From contig NZ_QQSY01000003.1 of NCBI RefSeq assembly GCF_003351225.1, positions 214,484 through 278,483 on the forward strand: 64,000 nucleotides of DNA. Direction: 5' to 3'. The DNA is from Dyella solisilvae (GTDB lineage: Bacteria > Pseudomonadota > Gammaproteobacteria > Xanthomonadales > Rhodanobacteraceae). The notes below the pieces were generated by a model. The model had not been told where the DNA came from. It did not search any database and saw only the letters and a list, made by a program, of their open reading frames with translations. The translations under genes and the position numbers were made by a program. Shown here in pieces: positions 7,980-16,405 of the stretch; position 1 is the stretch's first letter; the number at the start of each line of letters is the position of its first letter.

Positions 7980-8735
7980 ATGAATCTGCTCGGTCGTTGC
8001 TTTCTGAGCGTTGTCTGTTTGGCCTTTGTCGGTGCAGCCTTCGCGGGCGACGAGGGTGGTGCGAGCGTCATCAAGCAAATGCATGCGAAGTATCAGAACG
8101 ATTGGTTTGCCACGACGCAGTTCGCGCAAAAAACCACACACTACGACGCCGACGGCAAGGCCCACGTATCACAGTGGTACGAGCGGATTCAGGTACCGGG
8201 AAAGTTGCGCATCGACATCGGGCCGGCCGAGGACGGCAATGCCATGATCCTCGCCGATGGCCAGATGCACACGTTCAAGCAGGGAAAGCAGGTCGCCAGC
8301 GATCGGCTGGTGAGCCTGGCCATGCTGCTCGGCTTCGATGTCTATCGTCAGTCGCCTGACGTCACGCTCGCCCTGCTCAAGCAGGAGGGCATCGACACCG
8401 CCAAGGTGCACGAGGAGTCGTGGCAAGGTCGGCCGGTCTACGTTGTGGGTGCCGATCGCGGCGACCTGAACGCACATCAATTCTGGATCGACCGGGAACG
8501 GCTGCTGCTGGCGCGCATCATTCAGCCAGTCAAGGACAAGCCGGGGGAGAGCGCGGACATCCGCTTCCTGGATTACCGTGCACAGCCGCATGGCCTGATC
8601 GCCGCGCGTATTGACGTCTACCAGAAGAACCTGCTGGTGATGGCGGAAGAATATTCGGATATCGAGACCGACGTACCCTTGGATGCGGCATGGTTCGATC
8701 CCACCAAATTGAGCACGCCGGCTTCGGGAAAGTAG
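7980..8735 (+). CDS. LolA-like exported protein
   Basis: 251 residues from ATG 7980, with GGAG upstream. A clear signal peptide (MNLLGRCFLSVVCLAFVGAAFA) is followed by a periplasmic domain. The pattern of long beta strands (TQFAQKTTHYDADG, KLRIDIGP, GQMHTFKQG, PVYVVGADRG, HQFWIDRERLLLARI) fits the half-barrel fold of LolA/LolB-like outer-membrane lipoprotein-sorting relatives. It is not LolA itself: the gene context and Trp/Arg signature differ. Role unknown, probably periplasmic lipid or lipoprotein binding. No operon partner is evident. Confidence 0.6.
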   Translation: MNLLGRCFLSVVCLAFVGAAFAGDEGGASVIKQMHAKYQNDWFATTQFAQKTTHYDADGKAHVSQWYERIQVPGKLRIDIGPAEDGNAMILADGQMHTFKQGKQVASDRLVSLAMLLGFDVYRQSPDVTLALLKQEGIDTAKVHEESWQGRPVYVVGADRGDLNAHQFWIDRERLLLARIIQPVKDKPGESADIRFLDYRAQPHGLIAARIDVYQKNLLVMAEEYSDIETDVPLDAAWFDPTKLSTPASGK

Positions 8736-9168
8736 CGTGCGCGCTCAAGTCCGCATGCACTGTCTGGTGCTTCGGGGGGCAATGTTTCGCGGGCGGCGCA
8801 GTGCCGCTCCTGACCGGGGGCGCTGGGCCGCCCTGGCGGCTTCACTGATACACACCATGGCAAGCGGGTCATGGGGGTTCTCTATGTGAAGCCGCTGATG
8901 CAGGCGATCGTGGTTGGATGGCCTGGCGATCTTGGCCTTATTTCGGAGGATGTCACGGCGATCATTGGGGCCATTAAGAGCTGTGTTTGGCCCGCTACTG
9001 GTCTTGCGGGTCACCCAGGCCGCCAGGGCCTGCGGAGGGCCTAGCCGATAGGGCAGGGTTGTGCTCCACCCACCCACCCATCCGCCCGACGGGCTGCTTA
9101 GGTCCGCTTTCGACCTGAAGCGAACAAGGCTAGGATGCCGCAACGAGGGCTTCAGAAGAGTCGGCGTT
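8736..9168. other. intergenic with one dispersed repeat
   Basis: No convincing gene. Position 9102-9125 carries a repeat copy (GTCCGCTTTCGACCT then GAAGCGAAC) just upstream of the HIT gene. A 57-codon frame at 8871-9044 lacks a ribosome site and was not called. Confidence 0.5.
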
Positions 9169-9615
9169 ATGAGGAATGCTCCGCCCGGGTACGAGTGTCC
9201 GTTCTGCGATATCGCTCGGACGCTTCCATCGCCAGCGCCAGAATCAGCCGTTGTCTTGGTAGATGACAATGTGTTCGCTTTGGTTCCGACTCACCACTAC
9301 GCTGGAATTAAAGGTAACTGCCTGGTGATTCCTCGGAGTCACTATGAGAACGTGCTGGACATTCCGGACAACCTTGGAATCGATTTCTTTCGTGCCACGC
9401 GACACCTGGCTCACGCCATGCGGAATGCCTTTGGGTGTGAGGGAATCTCCACCCGCCAACACAACGGCCCTGCCGGTAATCAAGATGTGTGGCACTACCA
9501 TCTTCATGTATTTCCTCGCTACTCAAATGACGGATTGCATGCGGGCCAGAGAGTGCCCTACGCGACTGAGGAGCGAATAGAGTTGGCGGCCAGACTCCGG
9601 GCTGCTTTGCTGTAG
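9169..9615 (+). CDS. HIT-family nucleotide-binding hydrolase
   Basis: 148 residues from ATG 9169. The histidine triad is intact: His109-Tyr-His111-Leu-His113 in HYHLHVF, with His111 expected to be the nucleophile that forms the nucleotidyl intermediate. N-terminal CPFCDI (Cys10, Cys13) is the zinc-binding type of start seen in many bacterial HIT proteins. HIT enzymes hydrolyse nucleotide phosphoramidates or dinucleoside polyphosphates in the cytoplasm; the exact substrate cannot be read from sequence. No neighbours on the same strand suggest a pathway. Confidence 0.88.
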   Translation: MRNAPPGYECPFCDIARTLPSPAPESAVVLVDDNVFALVPTHHYAGIKGNCLVIPRSHYENVLDIPDNLGIDFFRATRHLAHAMRNAFGCEGISTRQHNGPAGNQDVWHYHLHVFPRYSNDGLHAGQRVPYATEERIELAARLRAALL

Positions 9616-9917
9616 CGTCCGCTTTCGACTGCCGTTTCAACAGGTCAATGCAACACCCCGGCGAGCCCGCTGGAGCAGCGTTTAAAAGGCCACCGCGCTG
9701 CCCTATGCCGGTATCGATCCTGCCAAACCAATTGGTCCAATCGGCCTCTCGAAATTAGGTACTTCGCGCTTTCTGGTTCGGGTGCAATGGGTTGGGTTTC
9801 AGGCAATCTCCCAACCTGCATCTTGAGGACAGCCCACTGGGGTGTTGCGTTGACCCATTGAGACCGCAACCCGTAGCGGACGAAAATTGGCGGCAGAACT
9901 GCGGTTGTTGCGGCGCG
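9616..9917. other. intergenic, no gene seen
   Basis: Starts with a degraded repeat half (GTCCGCTTTCGACTG at about 9617) and ends with GTAGCGGAC near 9873, which could be separated halves of one repeat. No coding frame supported. Confidence 0.45.
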
Positions 9918-10292
9918 CTAATCGCCTAACTCTTCTTCGGCATGTTTGAGGTGCTTGACTGCCTGCTCCGCGGTATAGCGTGCTGACATCGCCACGCAGG
10001 TTGCGTTACGGGGCGTCAGGTGATTGGTGACTACCAGACCAGCAATTTGAGCCACGGCCTCTAGATCCATTTGAGCATTCAATAGCAGGCGGCGCGCGTC
10101 CGTCGACAGCGACTCGCCTTTGGCACACAAAAAGCGATCCAGGCGGTCAGCAGCGCCCTTCGCTGCGGCAGATAGCGTGGCCGCAAGCTGAGTCGGCAAC
10201 GCTCCGTCATTGATTGCATCCGCCGCAAGCTCCGCGCAAGCTCGCGCGACCGTTAACGCATATGGGACCGCTTCGGTTCGCTCGGTCTGCAT
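9918..10292 (-). CDS. 124-residue helical protein, paralog B
   Basis: ATG at 10292 preceded by AGGGGC. Same length and same MQTERT start as paralogs A and C but clearly more diverged. Conserved positions include VARACAEL, a run of Ala/Leu helices, DLEAVAQIAGLVVT and a C-terminal helix ending KHAEEELGD. The segment TYTSTPRDG of A and C is NHLTPRNAT here. No signal peptide, no recognised domain. Divergent from the TSUP permease gene and preceded by the shared 15-base element. Confidence 0.72.
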   Translation of the reverse strand: MQTERTEAVPYALTVARACAELAADAINDGALPTQLAATLSAAAKGAADRLDRFLCAKGESLSTDARRLLLNAQMDLEAVAQIAGLVVTNHLTPRNATCVAMSARYTAEQAVKHLKHAEEELGD

Positions 10293-10342
10293 AGCTGCCC
10301 CTTTTCCCCGGGAACACTTATTTCGCAGAATCTGGCGGCCTG

Positions 10343-10357
10343 CAAGTCTAACGAAAG
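10343..10357 (-). promoter_or_regulatory. conserved upstream element of paralog B
   Basis: Minus strand: CTTTCGTTAGACTTG, starting 51 bases upstream of the ATG; matches the elements before paralogs A and C at 11 to 13 of 15 positions. Confidence 0.45.
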
Positions 10358-10406
10358 CTATGGGCTCGGCTTATCGACCCAGAGGCCTAAGGGGCGGGCG
10401 AAGAGT

Positions 10407-10430
10407 GTCTGCTTCCGACCCATTACGGAC
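10407..10430 (+). repeat. 24-base dispersed repeat copy
   Basis: GTCTGCTTCCGACCC then ATTACGGAC, between paralog B and the TSUP gene. Confidence 0.65.
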
Positions 10431-10471
10431 CTCGGCCTTTCGCGTAACATCGCTCCCGGAGGCTGGGGCTG

Positions 10472-11374
10472 ATGCTGATAGCGCTACTCGCAACCCTCGG
10501 GATCGCTATCCTCGTCTATGGGGCCGTCTTGCTGCGCGCCGCCTTGGCCCGTGGGGCTGCGCCGCGTGCGGAGGCTGTGGCCCTGGGCGCCGCCACCAAC
10601 TTCTTGGATACCCTCGGCGTGGGTTCGTTTGCGCCGACCATGGCCTGGTTCAAACTTCGGGGTCTCGTTCCGGATCGGCTTATCCCGAGCACCATGCTGG
10701 TGGGCCACACCCTCCCGGAGATGACGCAGGCGGTGATATTCCTGGCGATCCTGGGCGTGTTCGTGGATCCCGTGCTGCTGGCCGGATGCGTAATCGCGGT
10801 GCTCTTGGGCGCACTCCTGGGCGCGCCTTTGGTCGCTCGGACGCGGGTTCCCGTCGTGCAGGCGGTCGTGGGCGTAGCGCTGCTCGTTGCGGCAGCGTTC
10901 TATGCTCTTGCGAACGTCGGCCTCATGCCGGTGGGGGGCGTTGCCACGTCCCTTCCTTTGCCGCTGATGCTCTCGGCGATTGCGGCCAATTTTGTTTTTG
11001 GCGTTCTCCTGAACTTCGGCGTGGGGAACTACGCGCCCACGCTCGCCATGCTCAGCCTGATGGGAATGGATCCTCGCCTGAGCTTTCCGATCATGGCCGC
11101 GGGCGCTGCGCTAGCCGCAGCCGGCGCAAGTGTGCGTCATATCGGGAGCGGATACGTTGACCTGCGCATCGCCGTTGGGCTGGCTGTCGGCGGAACTCCC
11201 GCCGTCCTGCTCGCGGCGTTCCTCGTCAAGAGCATGTCCGTCGAGGTGCTGAGATGGCTGGTGACGGCCGTGGTGGTCTATGCGGCAGTCGTGATGCTAA
11301 GGGCTGCGTGGGTGGGTCGAGGCGAACGCCAGCCTCACATACATGCGGCCTCAGAAGGTGGCCTGGACCCCTAG
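10472..11374 (+). CDS. TSUP (TauE/SafE) family permease
   Basis: 300 residues from ATG 10472, with GGAGG about 9 bases upstream. Eight or so hydrophobic helices in two related halves. The first half has ATNFLDTLGVGSFAPT and the second FGVLLNFGVGNYAPT, the paired G-x-G-x-x-AP signature of the TSUP family. These are inner-membrane transporters of sulfite, sulfonates or other organic anions; the substrate here cannot be inferred. The C-terminal tail (GRGERQPHIHAASEGG) is cytoplasmic. Single gene; a repeat copy follows the stop. Confidence 0.85.
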   Translation: MLIALLATLGIAILVYGAVLLRAALARGAAPRAEAVALGAATNFLDTLGVGSFAPTMAWFKLRGLVPDRLIPSTMLVGHTLPEMTQAVIFLAILGVFVDPVLLAGCVIAVLLGALLGAPLVARTRVPVVQAVVGVALLVAAAFYALANVGLMPVGGVATSLPLPLMLSAIAANFVFGVLLNFGVGNYAPTLAMLSLMGMDPRLSFPIMAAGAALAAAGASVRHIGSGYVDLRIAVGLAVGGTPAVLLAAFLVKSMSVEVLRWLVTAVVVYAAVVMLRAAWVGRGERQPHIHAASEGGLDP

Positions 11375-11451
11375 CGCAAGGCAGCTCTCCGTCCCCTGCT
11401 GCCGTGCTGCTGGAACCTCTGCCGGGAGGGCGACTCGGGCATTCTGGTAAG

Positions 11452-11477
11452 GTCCGCTTCCGCCCCATAGCCGACAT
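11452..11477 (+). repeat. dispersed repeat copy
   Basis: GTCCGCTTCCGCCCC then ATAGCCGACAT, downstream of the permease gene. Confidence 0.6.
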
Positions 11478-11610
11478 AGTTGACACGAGCAATCTGGGCT
11501 GGTCGGCCAATCCACATCAAGAAATACGGTACTCCGTGCGAAGGGGTGACCTGAGGCTCTGCACGGCGGCGAAGGGCCACATGGAGAGCCGCACTCTCTG
11601 ACGACGGGCT

Positions 11611-11901
11611 CTATGGCTCTGTGTATCCCTGTGTGCTGCCGATCACCCGGACATGGGCCTCCGTCAGCTGCCGCACTTCGTGGCCACTGGACAGGCGAAC
11701 GACCAGGCCGGATCCGCCGCGCGGCGTGCGCACGACCCGACCCTTGGCGCCCGCTCGAACGCGAAAGGTCGGGTAATAGAGATCCGTCAGGATCTCGACC
11801 TGTAGATGGATCCAGTCCCGCACGGACTTCCCGCACGGCGGCGGCGCCACGCTGATGCGCGTGGGTGTTTTCCGCGGACCGCGTCCTGGAAGCCTTTGCA
11901 T
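11611..11901 (-). CDS. hypothetical small beta-rich protein
   Basis: 96 residues from ATG at 11901. The first 30 residues are basic and low in structure; from about residue 28 the sequence reads as a small beta barrel (VEILTDLYYPTFRVRAG, GRVVRTPRGGSG, LVVRLSSGHEVRQL, HVRVIGS), reminiscent of SH3- or KOW-like folds. No enzyme motif, no signal peptide. The orderly strand pattern argues for a real gene although the ribosome site is weak. Unknown function. Confidence 0.5.
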   Translation of the reverse strand: MQRLPGRGPRKTPTRISVAPPPCGKSVRDWIHLQVEILTDLYYPTFRVRAGAKGRVVRTPRGGSGLVVRLSSGHEVRQLTEAHVRVIGSTQGYTEP

Positions 11902-12004
11902 CGAGCGCTCTCGTGATGGGTGCAGTTCAACCGTAGAGCTTGAGCCGGGCGCGCAACCCCCCTCGCCGAGGATGGGGGAGGGTCAATGGAGGGGGTGGGC
12001 AATC

Positions 12005-12198
12005 GACCTGCTTCCGACCCCGATATAGGTATTCCGCCCCGTTCTCAGTGACCATGTCACAGCGGCCCGACCGCTGGCCGCGAGGGCGGGACTTGCACCG
12101 ATCGGCTAAGGTCGATATCGGGGAGTGAACGAAATGGCGTCAGGGTTGACCCATGGCGCGCGGGAACATAAGGACGTTTGCTTCCGTCCCAAAGTGGA
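12005..12198 (+). repeat. two degraded dispersed repeat copies
   Basis: Copies at 12005-12028 (GACCTGCTTCCGACC...) and 12174-12198 (GTTTGCTTCCGTCCC...), both in the gap upstream of the DUF1428 gene and in the same + orientation as the others. The gap 11902-12292 holds no gene. Confidence 0.5.
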
Positions 12199-12292
12199 AA
12201 GCTTCCAGAGCCGCCCCGTGTCGATTCCGCAGGCACTCGTGCGTCGCATACTTGAAGGTGAACAAGCCAACGACCCGTCCAAGGAGACAATC

Positions 12293-12649
12293 ATGTCTTA
12301 TATCGATGGTTTCGTGATCGCCGTACCCAACGCCAACCGCGAACAGTTCATCGAGCACGCCCGCACCCTCGACGTCATTTTCCTCGAGGTTGGCGCGACC
12401 CGCGTGGTGGAGTGCTGGGGTGATGACGTGCCCGACGGCAAGCTCACCGATTTCCGCCGCGCCGTGCACGCGACCCAGGATGAATCCGTGGTGTTTTCCT
12501 GGATCGAATGGCCCGACAAGGCCACTCGCGATGCCGGCATGAAGAAAATCATGGAAGACCCGCGCATGCCAGCCCCCGGTGACATGCCCTTCGATGGCAA
12601 GCGCATGATCTTTGGCGGCTTCAAGCCGGTGGTTAGCCTGCCTGGCTAG
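12293..12649 (+). CDS. DUF1428 family protein
   Basis: 118 residues from ATG 12293, with AAGGAG 7 bases upstream. Matches the DUF1428 (YbaA-like) pattern: MSYIDGFVIAVP start, a conserved ECWGDDVPDGKLTDF stretch, VVFSWIEWPDKATRD, and a C-terminal MPFDGKRMIFGGF. The family has a ferredoxin-like alpha/beta-barrel fold related to antibiotic monooxygenase-type proteins and is usually a small cytoplasmic protein of unknown role. Single gene followed by a strong hairpin. Confidence 0.88.
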   Translation: MSYIDGFVIAVPNANREQFIEHARTLDVIFLEVGATRVVECWGDDVPDGKLTDFRRAVHATQDESVVFSWIEWPDKATRDAGMKKIMEDPRMPAPGDMPFDGKRMIFGGFKPVVSLPG

Positions 12650-12679
12650 GAAGGCCTTGACCTGTTCGCTTTCAAAGTA

Positions 12680-12707
12680 AGGTCCGCTCCAGATCCGGAG
12701 CGGACCT
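12680..12707. terminator. perfect 11-bp hairpin between convergent genes
   Basis: AGGTCCGCTCC, loop AGATCC, GGAGCGGACCT. It lies between the stops of the DUF1428 gene and the convergent exported-protein gene. No T tract; sequence relates to the dispersed GTCCGC repeats, so it may be a repeat recruited as terminator. Confidence 0.6.
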
Positions 12708-12718
12708 CACAGCAGCCA

Positions 12719-13084
12719 TCAGCGAGTCGTTCTGGGGTATGCGCTGGCTGTGTAGTAGTGGTTCGCCGCGAACGACGTTTGAGGGTGCTTGTGCAGTGCC
12801 GCCGAAGCGATGGCGCGACTAAGCTCAGCCTCCGTCAGAGCGACGGTTGGCGATTGGCGGATCGCAACGGCCTTCATCGATTGCGGCTTAAGCATCAGGT
12901 GACGCTGAAGTTCCCAGCTATTCGCCAGACGTTGCGCCTGGGCGACTTCGGCTGGCGTGGATCCGACGAAACCCACAACCGCATAACCATTCAGATTGAT
13001 GGTGTAGGTTCGTACGGCGGCGTTGGCCTGTCCGACGCAAGCAAAGCCGAGGGCGACAACCATGGGAAACATTAAACGCTTCAT
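12719..13084 (-). CDS. small exported protein
   Basis: 121 residues from ATG at 13084, with AAGGAGG 7 bases upstream. Signal peptide MKRLMFPMVVALGFACVGQANA, cut before AVRTYTINL. The mature part has a beta strand (TYTINLNGYAVVGFVG), then a helix (TPAEVAQAQRLANSWELQRH), a second helix (LTEAELSRAIASAALHK) and an aromatic tail. No Cys in the mature part, no known family; periplasmic role unknown. Stands alone. Confidence 0.65.
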   Translation of the reverse strand: MKRLMFPMVVALGFACVGQANAAVRTYTINLNGYAVVGFVGSTPAEVAQAQRLANSWELQRHLMLKPQSMKAVAIRQSPTVALTEAELSRAIASAALHKHPQTSFAANHYYTASAYPRTTR

Positions 13085-13527
13085 GAAATGGCCTCCTTGT
13101 GCCCGGAAAGGAGTCTGAATCACTGCGAATCATGCGCGCGTAGGTGGGAACAGAAGCTGACCCTCCCACATGGTCTTTACGGGCTCGGAACGGAAGCTTC
13201 AACCCCGACTCCGGAAAAGGCTGGCGTAGATGAGAGCAACCAATCCTTTGGTTCTTACGCCAGGAAGTAAAACGAAGTCCTGCTGTGCAGGCTCAGACAG
13301 GCGGCTATCGACTCAACGGCCCAATCCATTCGCCTGAGTCCGGTTCCGCCCCATGGTCGACTTCAGGAAAGCTGCGCGGTCGGCAATTCAGCGCAGGTGA
13401 TCGACCTACGCCATGCCGACGCAGGGCTGCCCACTCACTTTGCCTGACTGATCGGCACGGCATCAGCGCCGCAGGTGACGTCAGGTGTCGATCACGGTGG
13501 CGGCTTGAAAGTGATCGCTCGTATCGT
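13085..13527. other. intergenic with one dispersed repeat
   Basis: A repeat copy lies at 13338-13361 (GTCCGGTTCCGCCCC then ATGGTCGAC). The sequence upstream of the exported-protein start probably holds its promoter. No gene seen on either strand. Confidence 0.5.
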
Positions 13528-15705
13528 TCAGAGGCCTTCGCTCACCAGGCGGAAACAGGCTCGTCCGGCTTCCTTCGCCAGATAGACGGCTTCGTCGGCG
13601 CGCTGCGACAGTGCTTCCATGGAAGCAACGTTGCGGCATAGCGCGACACCGATGCTAAGTGTCACCTTCAGTTCGGTTGTACCGAAAAGCACCGGCTGCT
13701 GCATCGCATCGGTGATCTGCTGCGCCAGACGTTCGGCGGTGGCGACGTCCTCAATGTCGTGGCAAAGCACGACGAACTCGTCGCCACCCAGCCGGGCGAC
13801 CAGGTCGGTCTTGCGGATGTTTGCCTTCAGGCGATTCGCCACCTCGGTGAGCGCGACGTCGCCGGCGGCGTGGCCATAGGTGTCGTTGATGTGCTTGAAA
13901 AAGTCGACGTCAATCATCATCAGCAGCAAGGGTTGGTGCGTGGATGCAGCATGCTGGATCGCAAGCTGGCTGCTTTCGCGGAACGAGTGCCGGTTGGCGA
14001 TGCCGGTGAGCGCGTCATGGTGGGCGAGGAAAGCCAGCTTCCGTTCGGCCAGCTTGATGCGCGTGATATCCGTGGTGAGCGTATAGAAGCCGGTCGTAGT
14101 TCCGTCGGCGGCGATGGCGGGCAGGTAGGTGGCCTCGAAGTAGCGCGGAGAGCCGTTGCCAGATCCTTCATATTCGAAAGTGGTGGCGGCGCCCTGCAGG
14201 ACCGCGTCGATGTGCGGCTTCAGGACGGGATAGATTGCAGGGCCGCGCACCTCCTCGACGGTCTGGCCGACGTTCGATGGCGCCTCGCTGCCGGTCACTT
14301 GGGAAATATAGGCATTGACGAAGGTGTAGCGCTCGTTGGTATCAACATGCGCGATGTACGCCGGCACGTTATCGGTGATCGTACGCAGGCGCTTCTCGCT
14401 GTCGGCCAGCGCTTGTTCGGCGAGCGCTCGCTGGGTGATGTCTCGGCCGGTGTAGACGACCTCCGTTTCACCGGGATGATCCGGGCAGGGCGCCAGTTTC
14501 TCCAGCGCCTCAATCCACAAGAACCCTCCCGCGCGGTTGCGCATTCGGTAGCGCAGCATGGTTGGCTGGCCGGTTTCGCGTAGCCGAGCCCTCTGTCGAA
14601 GCACGTGATCGTAGTCATCGGGATGGATCAGGTCGACGCCCTGGCTGGCAAATTCCTCCGGGCTCCAGCCGAGTATTTCCTTGACCGAGGGGGAGACATA
14701 GCGGCGGCTGTCATCGTAGGCAATGCGCTGGATCAGGTCGCTGGAGTATTCCGCCAGCAGTCGGTATTGCATCTCGCTCGCGGCGACGTCCTTGCTCAGG
14801 CGCAGGCGGTCGGCAAGCGCGAGCGCCACGGGCAACGCCACAAGGCACAACACGCCAAGGAAGAGCTGGGCGATCAGCGTTCTGCCCTCGGGATTGAGCG
14901 TCTGGACCAGGATGACCGGCCCCTCGCCCAAGGATGTGGCCACGTTGGTCACCAGTGTCACGATGGCCAGGCCGATCACCAGGCCCGGAAAACGGTGCTG
15001 GAACACGAGGAAGATCAGCGGCGCAAAAACCAGGAACAGCAGTGGGTAGCCGGTCTGCGAAAATACGCCGACAGTGATGACGGCCAACAGCAACACATCG
15101 CGCAGCATGCGCAGGCGACGCCCCTGCACACCTAGCATGCGCTCGCGTTCGCGCAACGCCACCAGGGTGAGCATGCCCACGATCACCATGCCGAGCAGGT
15201 GGGCGCGAAACCAATCCCAAGGGGTCGCCGCGAAGAGACCTGGCGGCGCCACCTGCATCGCGATGCCAGCCAGGAGGGTGGATACGATGCAGCCAACCAG
15301 CGCCGCACCGACGGCTATTCGTCCGAACCGCTGATAGCTGCGGACTTCCCCGGTGATGGACGGCAAGTAGCGGTGAACAATCGCCGCGACGATCAGGATC
15401 TCCGACAGGTGGATCAATACCGTCAGCGCGAGGAGCGGCCTGCCAGGCAGCGCGCCCAAGGCAAGGAAGTGACCGGCCAATAGCGCTGCCGTGGTGATTG
15501 CTAGCAGGAGTGGCCAATCGCGGCGCGGCGCCGACAGCAAGACACCGACGACTATGCCGTTGGTCGACCATATCGAGGCCATGACGCCGCCATGGTGCCC
15601 GAGGGTCAGGGTAACCGCATCGGATACGAGCACCACCACAAACAAGGCAACCGCCCCGCCAAACAAGTGCAGGCGAGGGCGGTCGGGCAAACGCTGCTCG
15701 GCCAT
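13528..15705 (-). CDS. MASE1-PAS-PAS-GGDEF diguanylate cyclase
   Basis: About 725 residues. An N-terminal MASE1-type membrane sensor with eight or so helices (10-290) is followed by two PAS domains (about 320-435 and 440-555) and a C-terminal GGDEF domain. The active-site loop RLGGDEFVVL is intact and an RxxD inhibitory site (RKTD) lies five residues before it, so it should make c-di-GMP with product feedback. Metal-binding MMIDVDFFKHIND and NDTYGH are also present. No EAL domain. ATG 15705 is chosen because GGAG is 7 bases upstream; ATG 15711 is too close to it, and the 15837 start adds an unlikely Pro/Arg-rich leader. c-di-GMP output would affect biofilm and surface genes such as the adhesin further on (inference). 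Confidence 0.92.
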   Translation of the reverse strand: MAEQRLPDRPRLHLFGGAVALFVVVLVSDAVTLTLGHHGGVMASIWSTNGIVVGVLLSAPRRDWPLLLAITTAALLAGHFLALGALPGRPLLALTVLIHLSEILIVAAIVHRYLPSITGEVRSYQRFGRIAVGAALVGCIVSTLLAGIAMQVAPPGLFAATPWDWFRAHLLGMVIVGMLTLVALRERERMLGVQGRRLRMLRDVLLLAVITVGVFSQTGYPLLFLVFAPLIFLVFQHRFPGLVIGLAIVTLVTNVATSLGEGPVILVQTLNPEGRTLIAQLFLGVLCLVALPVALALADRLRLSKDVAASEMQYRLLAEYSSDLIQRIAYDDSRRYVSPSVKEILGWSPEEFASQGVDLIHPDDYDHVLRQRARLRETGQPTMLRYRMRNRAGGFLWIEALEKLAPCPDHPGETEVVYTGRDITQRALAEQALADSEKRLRTITDNVPAYIAHVDTNERYTFVNAYISQVTGSEAPSNVGQTVEEVRGPAIYPVLKPHIDAVLQGAATTFEYEGSGNGSPRYFEATYLPAIAADGTTTGFYTLTTDITRIKLAERKLAFLAHHDALTGIANRHSFRESSQLAIQHAASTHQPLLLMMIDVDFFKHINDTYGHAAGDVALTEVANRLKANIRKTDLVARLGGDEFVVLCHDIEDVATAERLAQQITDAMQQPVLFGTTELKVTLSIGVALCRNVASMEALSQRADEAVYLAKEAGRACFRLVSEGL

Positions 15706-15966
15706 GGTCATGCTCCGGAGTGCTGCGACAGTGGGCGGAACTGGAGTGCCATCTTTAGGACGGTTGGTGTCAATGCGTCGTCGCGGGACCGGAGCGGAGA
15801 AGCGATCTGGATAACTCGCTCCATTGAGCTGAGGCACTCAATTCGTTAGTGATCTTCATTCGCGTTCGTATCTATAGCGGCCGGGCAGGGCTACCGGCGC
15901 AGGGCCTTTGTCCAACAGATATGCGTGCGGGATTGTCCGCGTTCGGCTTGAGGCAACCAGACGCAC

Positions 15967-16341
15967 TTACAGGTTGCACACCTCTTCCACACGGCTGAGG
16001 CATTCAACGGCATGGTTGGCCGTGTGGCGAACAATCTTGGCGAGGTAACTCCCATCGCGAGGCGTCGATGTGTAGGTCAAAACGAGCCCGGCGAACTGGG
16101 CTATCGCCGCGAGGTCCGACTGGGCTTGAAAAGACCTGTGCACCAGATCAGGGGATATCGTGTCGCCGTGAGTCGAGAGGAATGCCTTGAGTCGTCCCGC
16201 AGCATCGCTGGCAGCGACCGATAAGGAAGCGGCCAAAGGCCTGGCGAAGCTCCCCTCGGTCTCCGCCTCAAGTGCAAGTTCCGCGCAAGCTCGGGCCACC
16301 ACCAGCGCGTGCGACACCGGGTGTGTTCGCTCGGTTTGCAT
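15967..16341 (-). CDS. 124-residue helical protein, paralog C
   Basis: ATG at 16341 with GGGGAGCC upstream. Around 80 percent identical to paralog A by eye. Identical stretches include VARACAELALEAETEGSF, TYTSTPRDG and LAKIVRHTANHAV. No signal peptide or known domain. It is followed by no same-strand gene within 200 bases and lies between the diguanylate cyclase and a histidine kinase, so paralog copies neighbour regulators twice. Confidence 0.75.
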   Translation of the reverse strand: MQTERTHPVSHALVVARACAELALEAETEGSFARPLAASLSVAASDAAGRLKAFLSTHGDTISPDLVHRSFQAQSDLAAIAQFAGLVLTYTSTPRDGSYLAKIVRHTANHAVECLSRVEEVCNL

Positions 16342-16390
16342 AGGCTCCCCTCTATCCCGCAAGTTTTTTCGCACGGCGTGACCCATTTCA

Positions 16391-16405
16391 CAAGTCATAC
16401 GAAAG
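16391..16405 (-). promoter_or_regulatory. conserved upstream element of paralog C
   Basis: Minus strand: CTTTCGTATGACTTG, 50 bases upstream of the ATG. Identity with the paralog A region extends outward on both sides (ATCC before, TGA after). Confidence 0.5.

Noticed and set aside
8871..9044. 57-codon plus-strand frame starting MGVLYVKPL
   Set aside because: No ribosome site and no recognisable feature; left uncalled although codon use is not implausible.
8745..9269. 174-codon minus-strand frame
   Set aside because: Contains a translated repeat (VRFRSKAD-type), no ribosome site, no domain.
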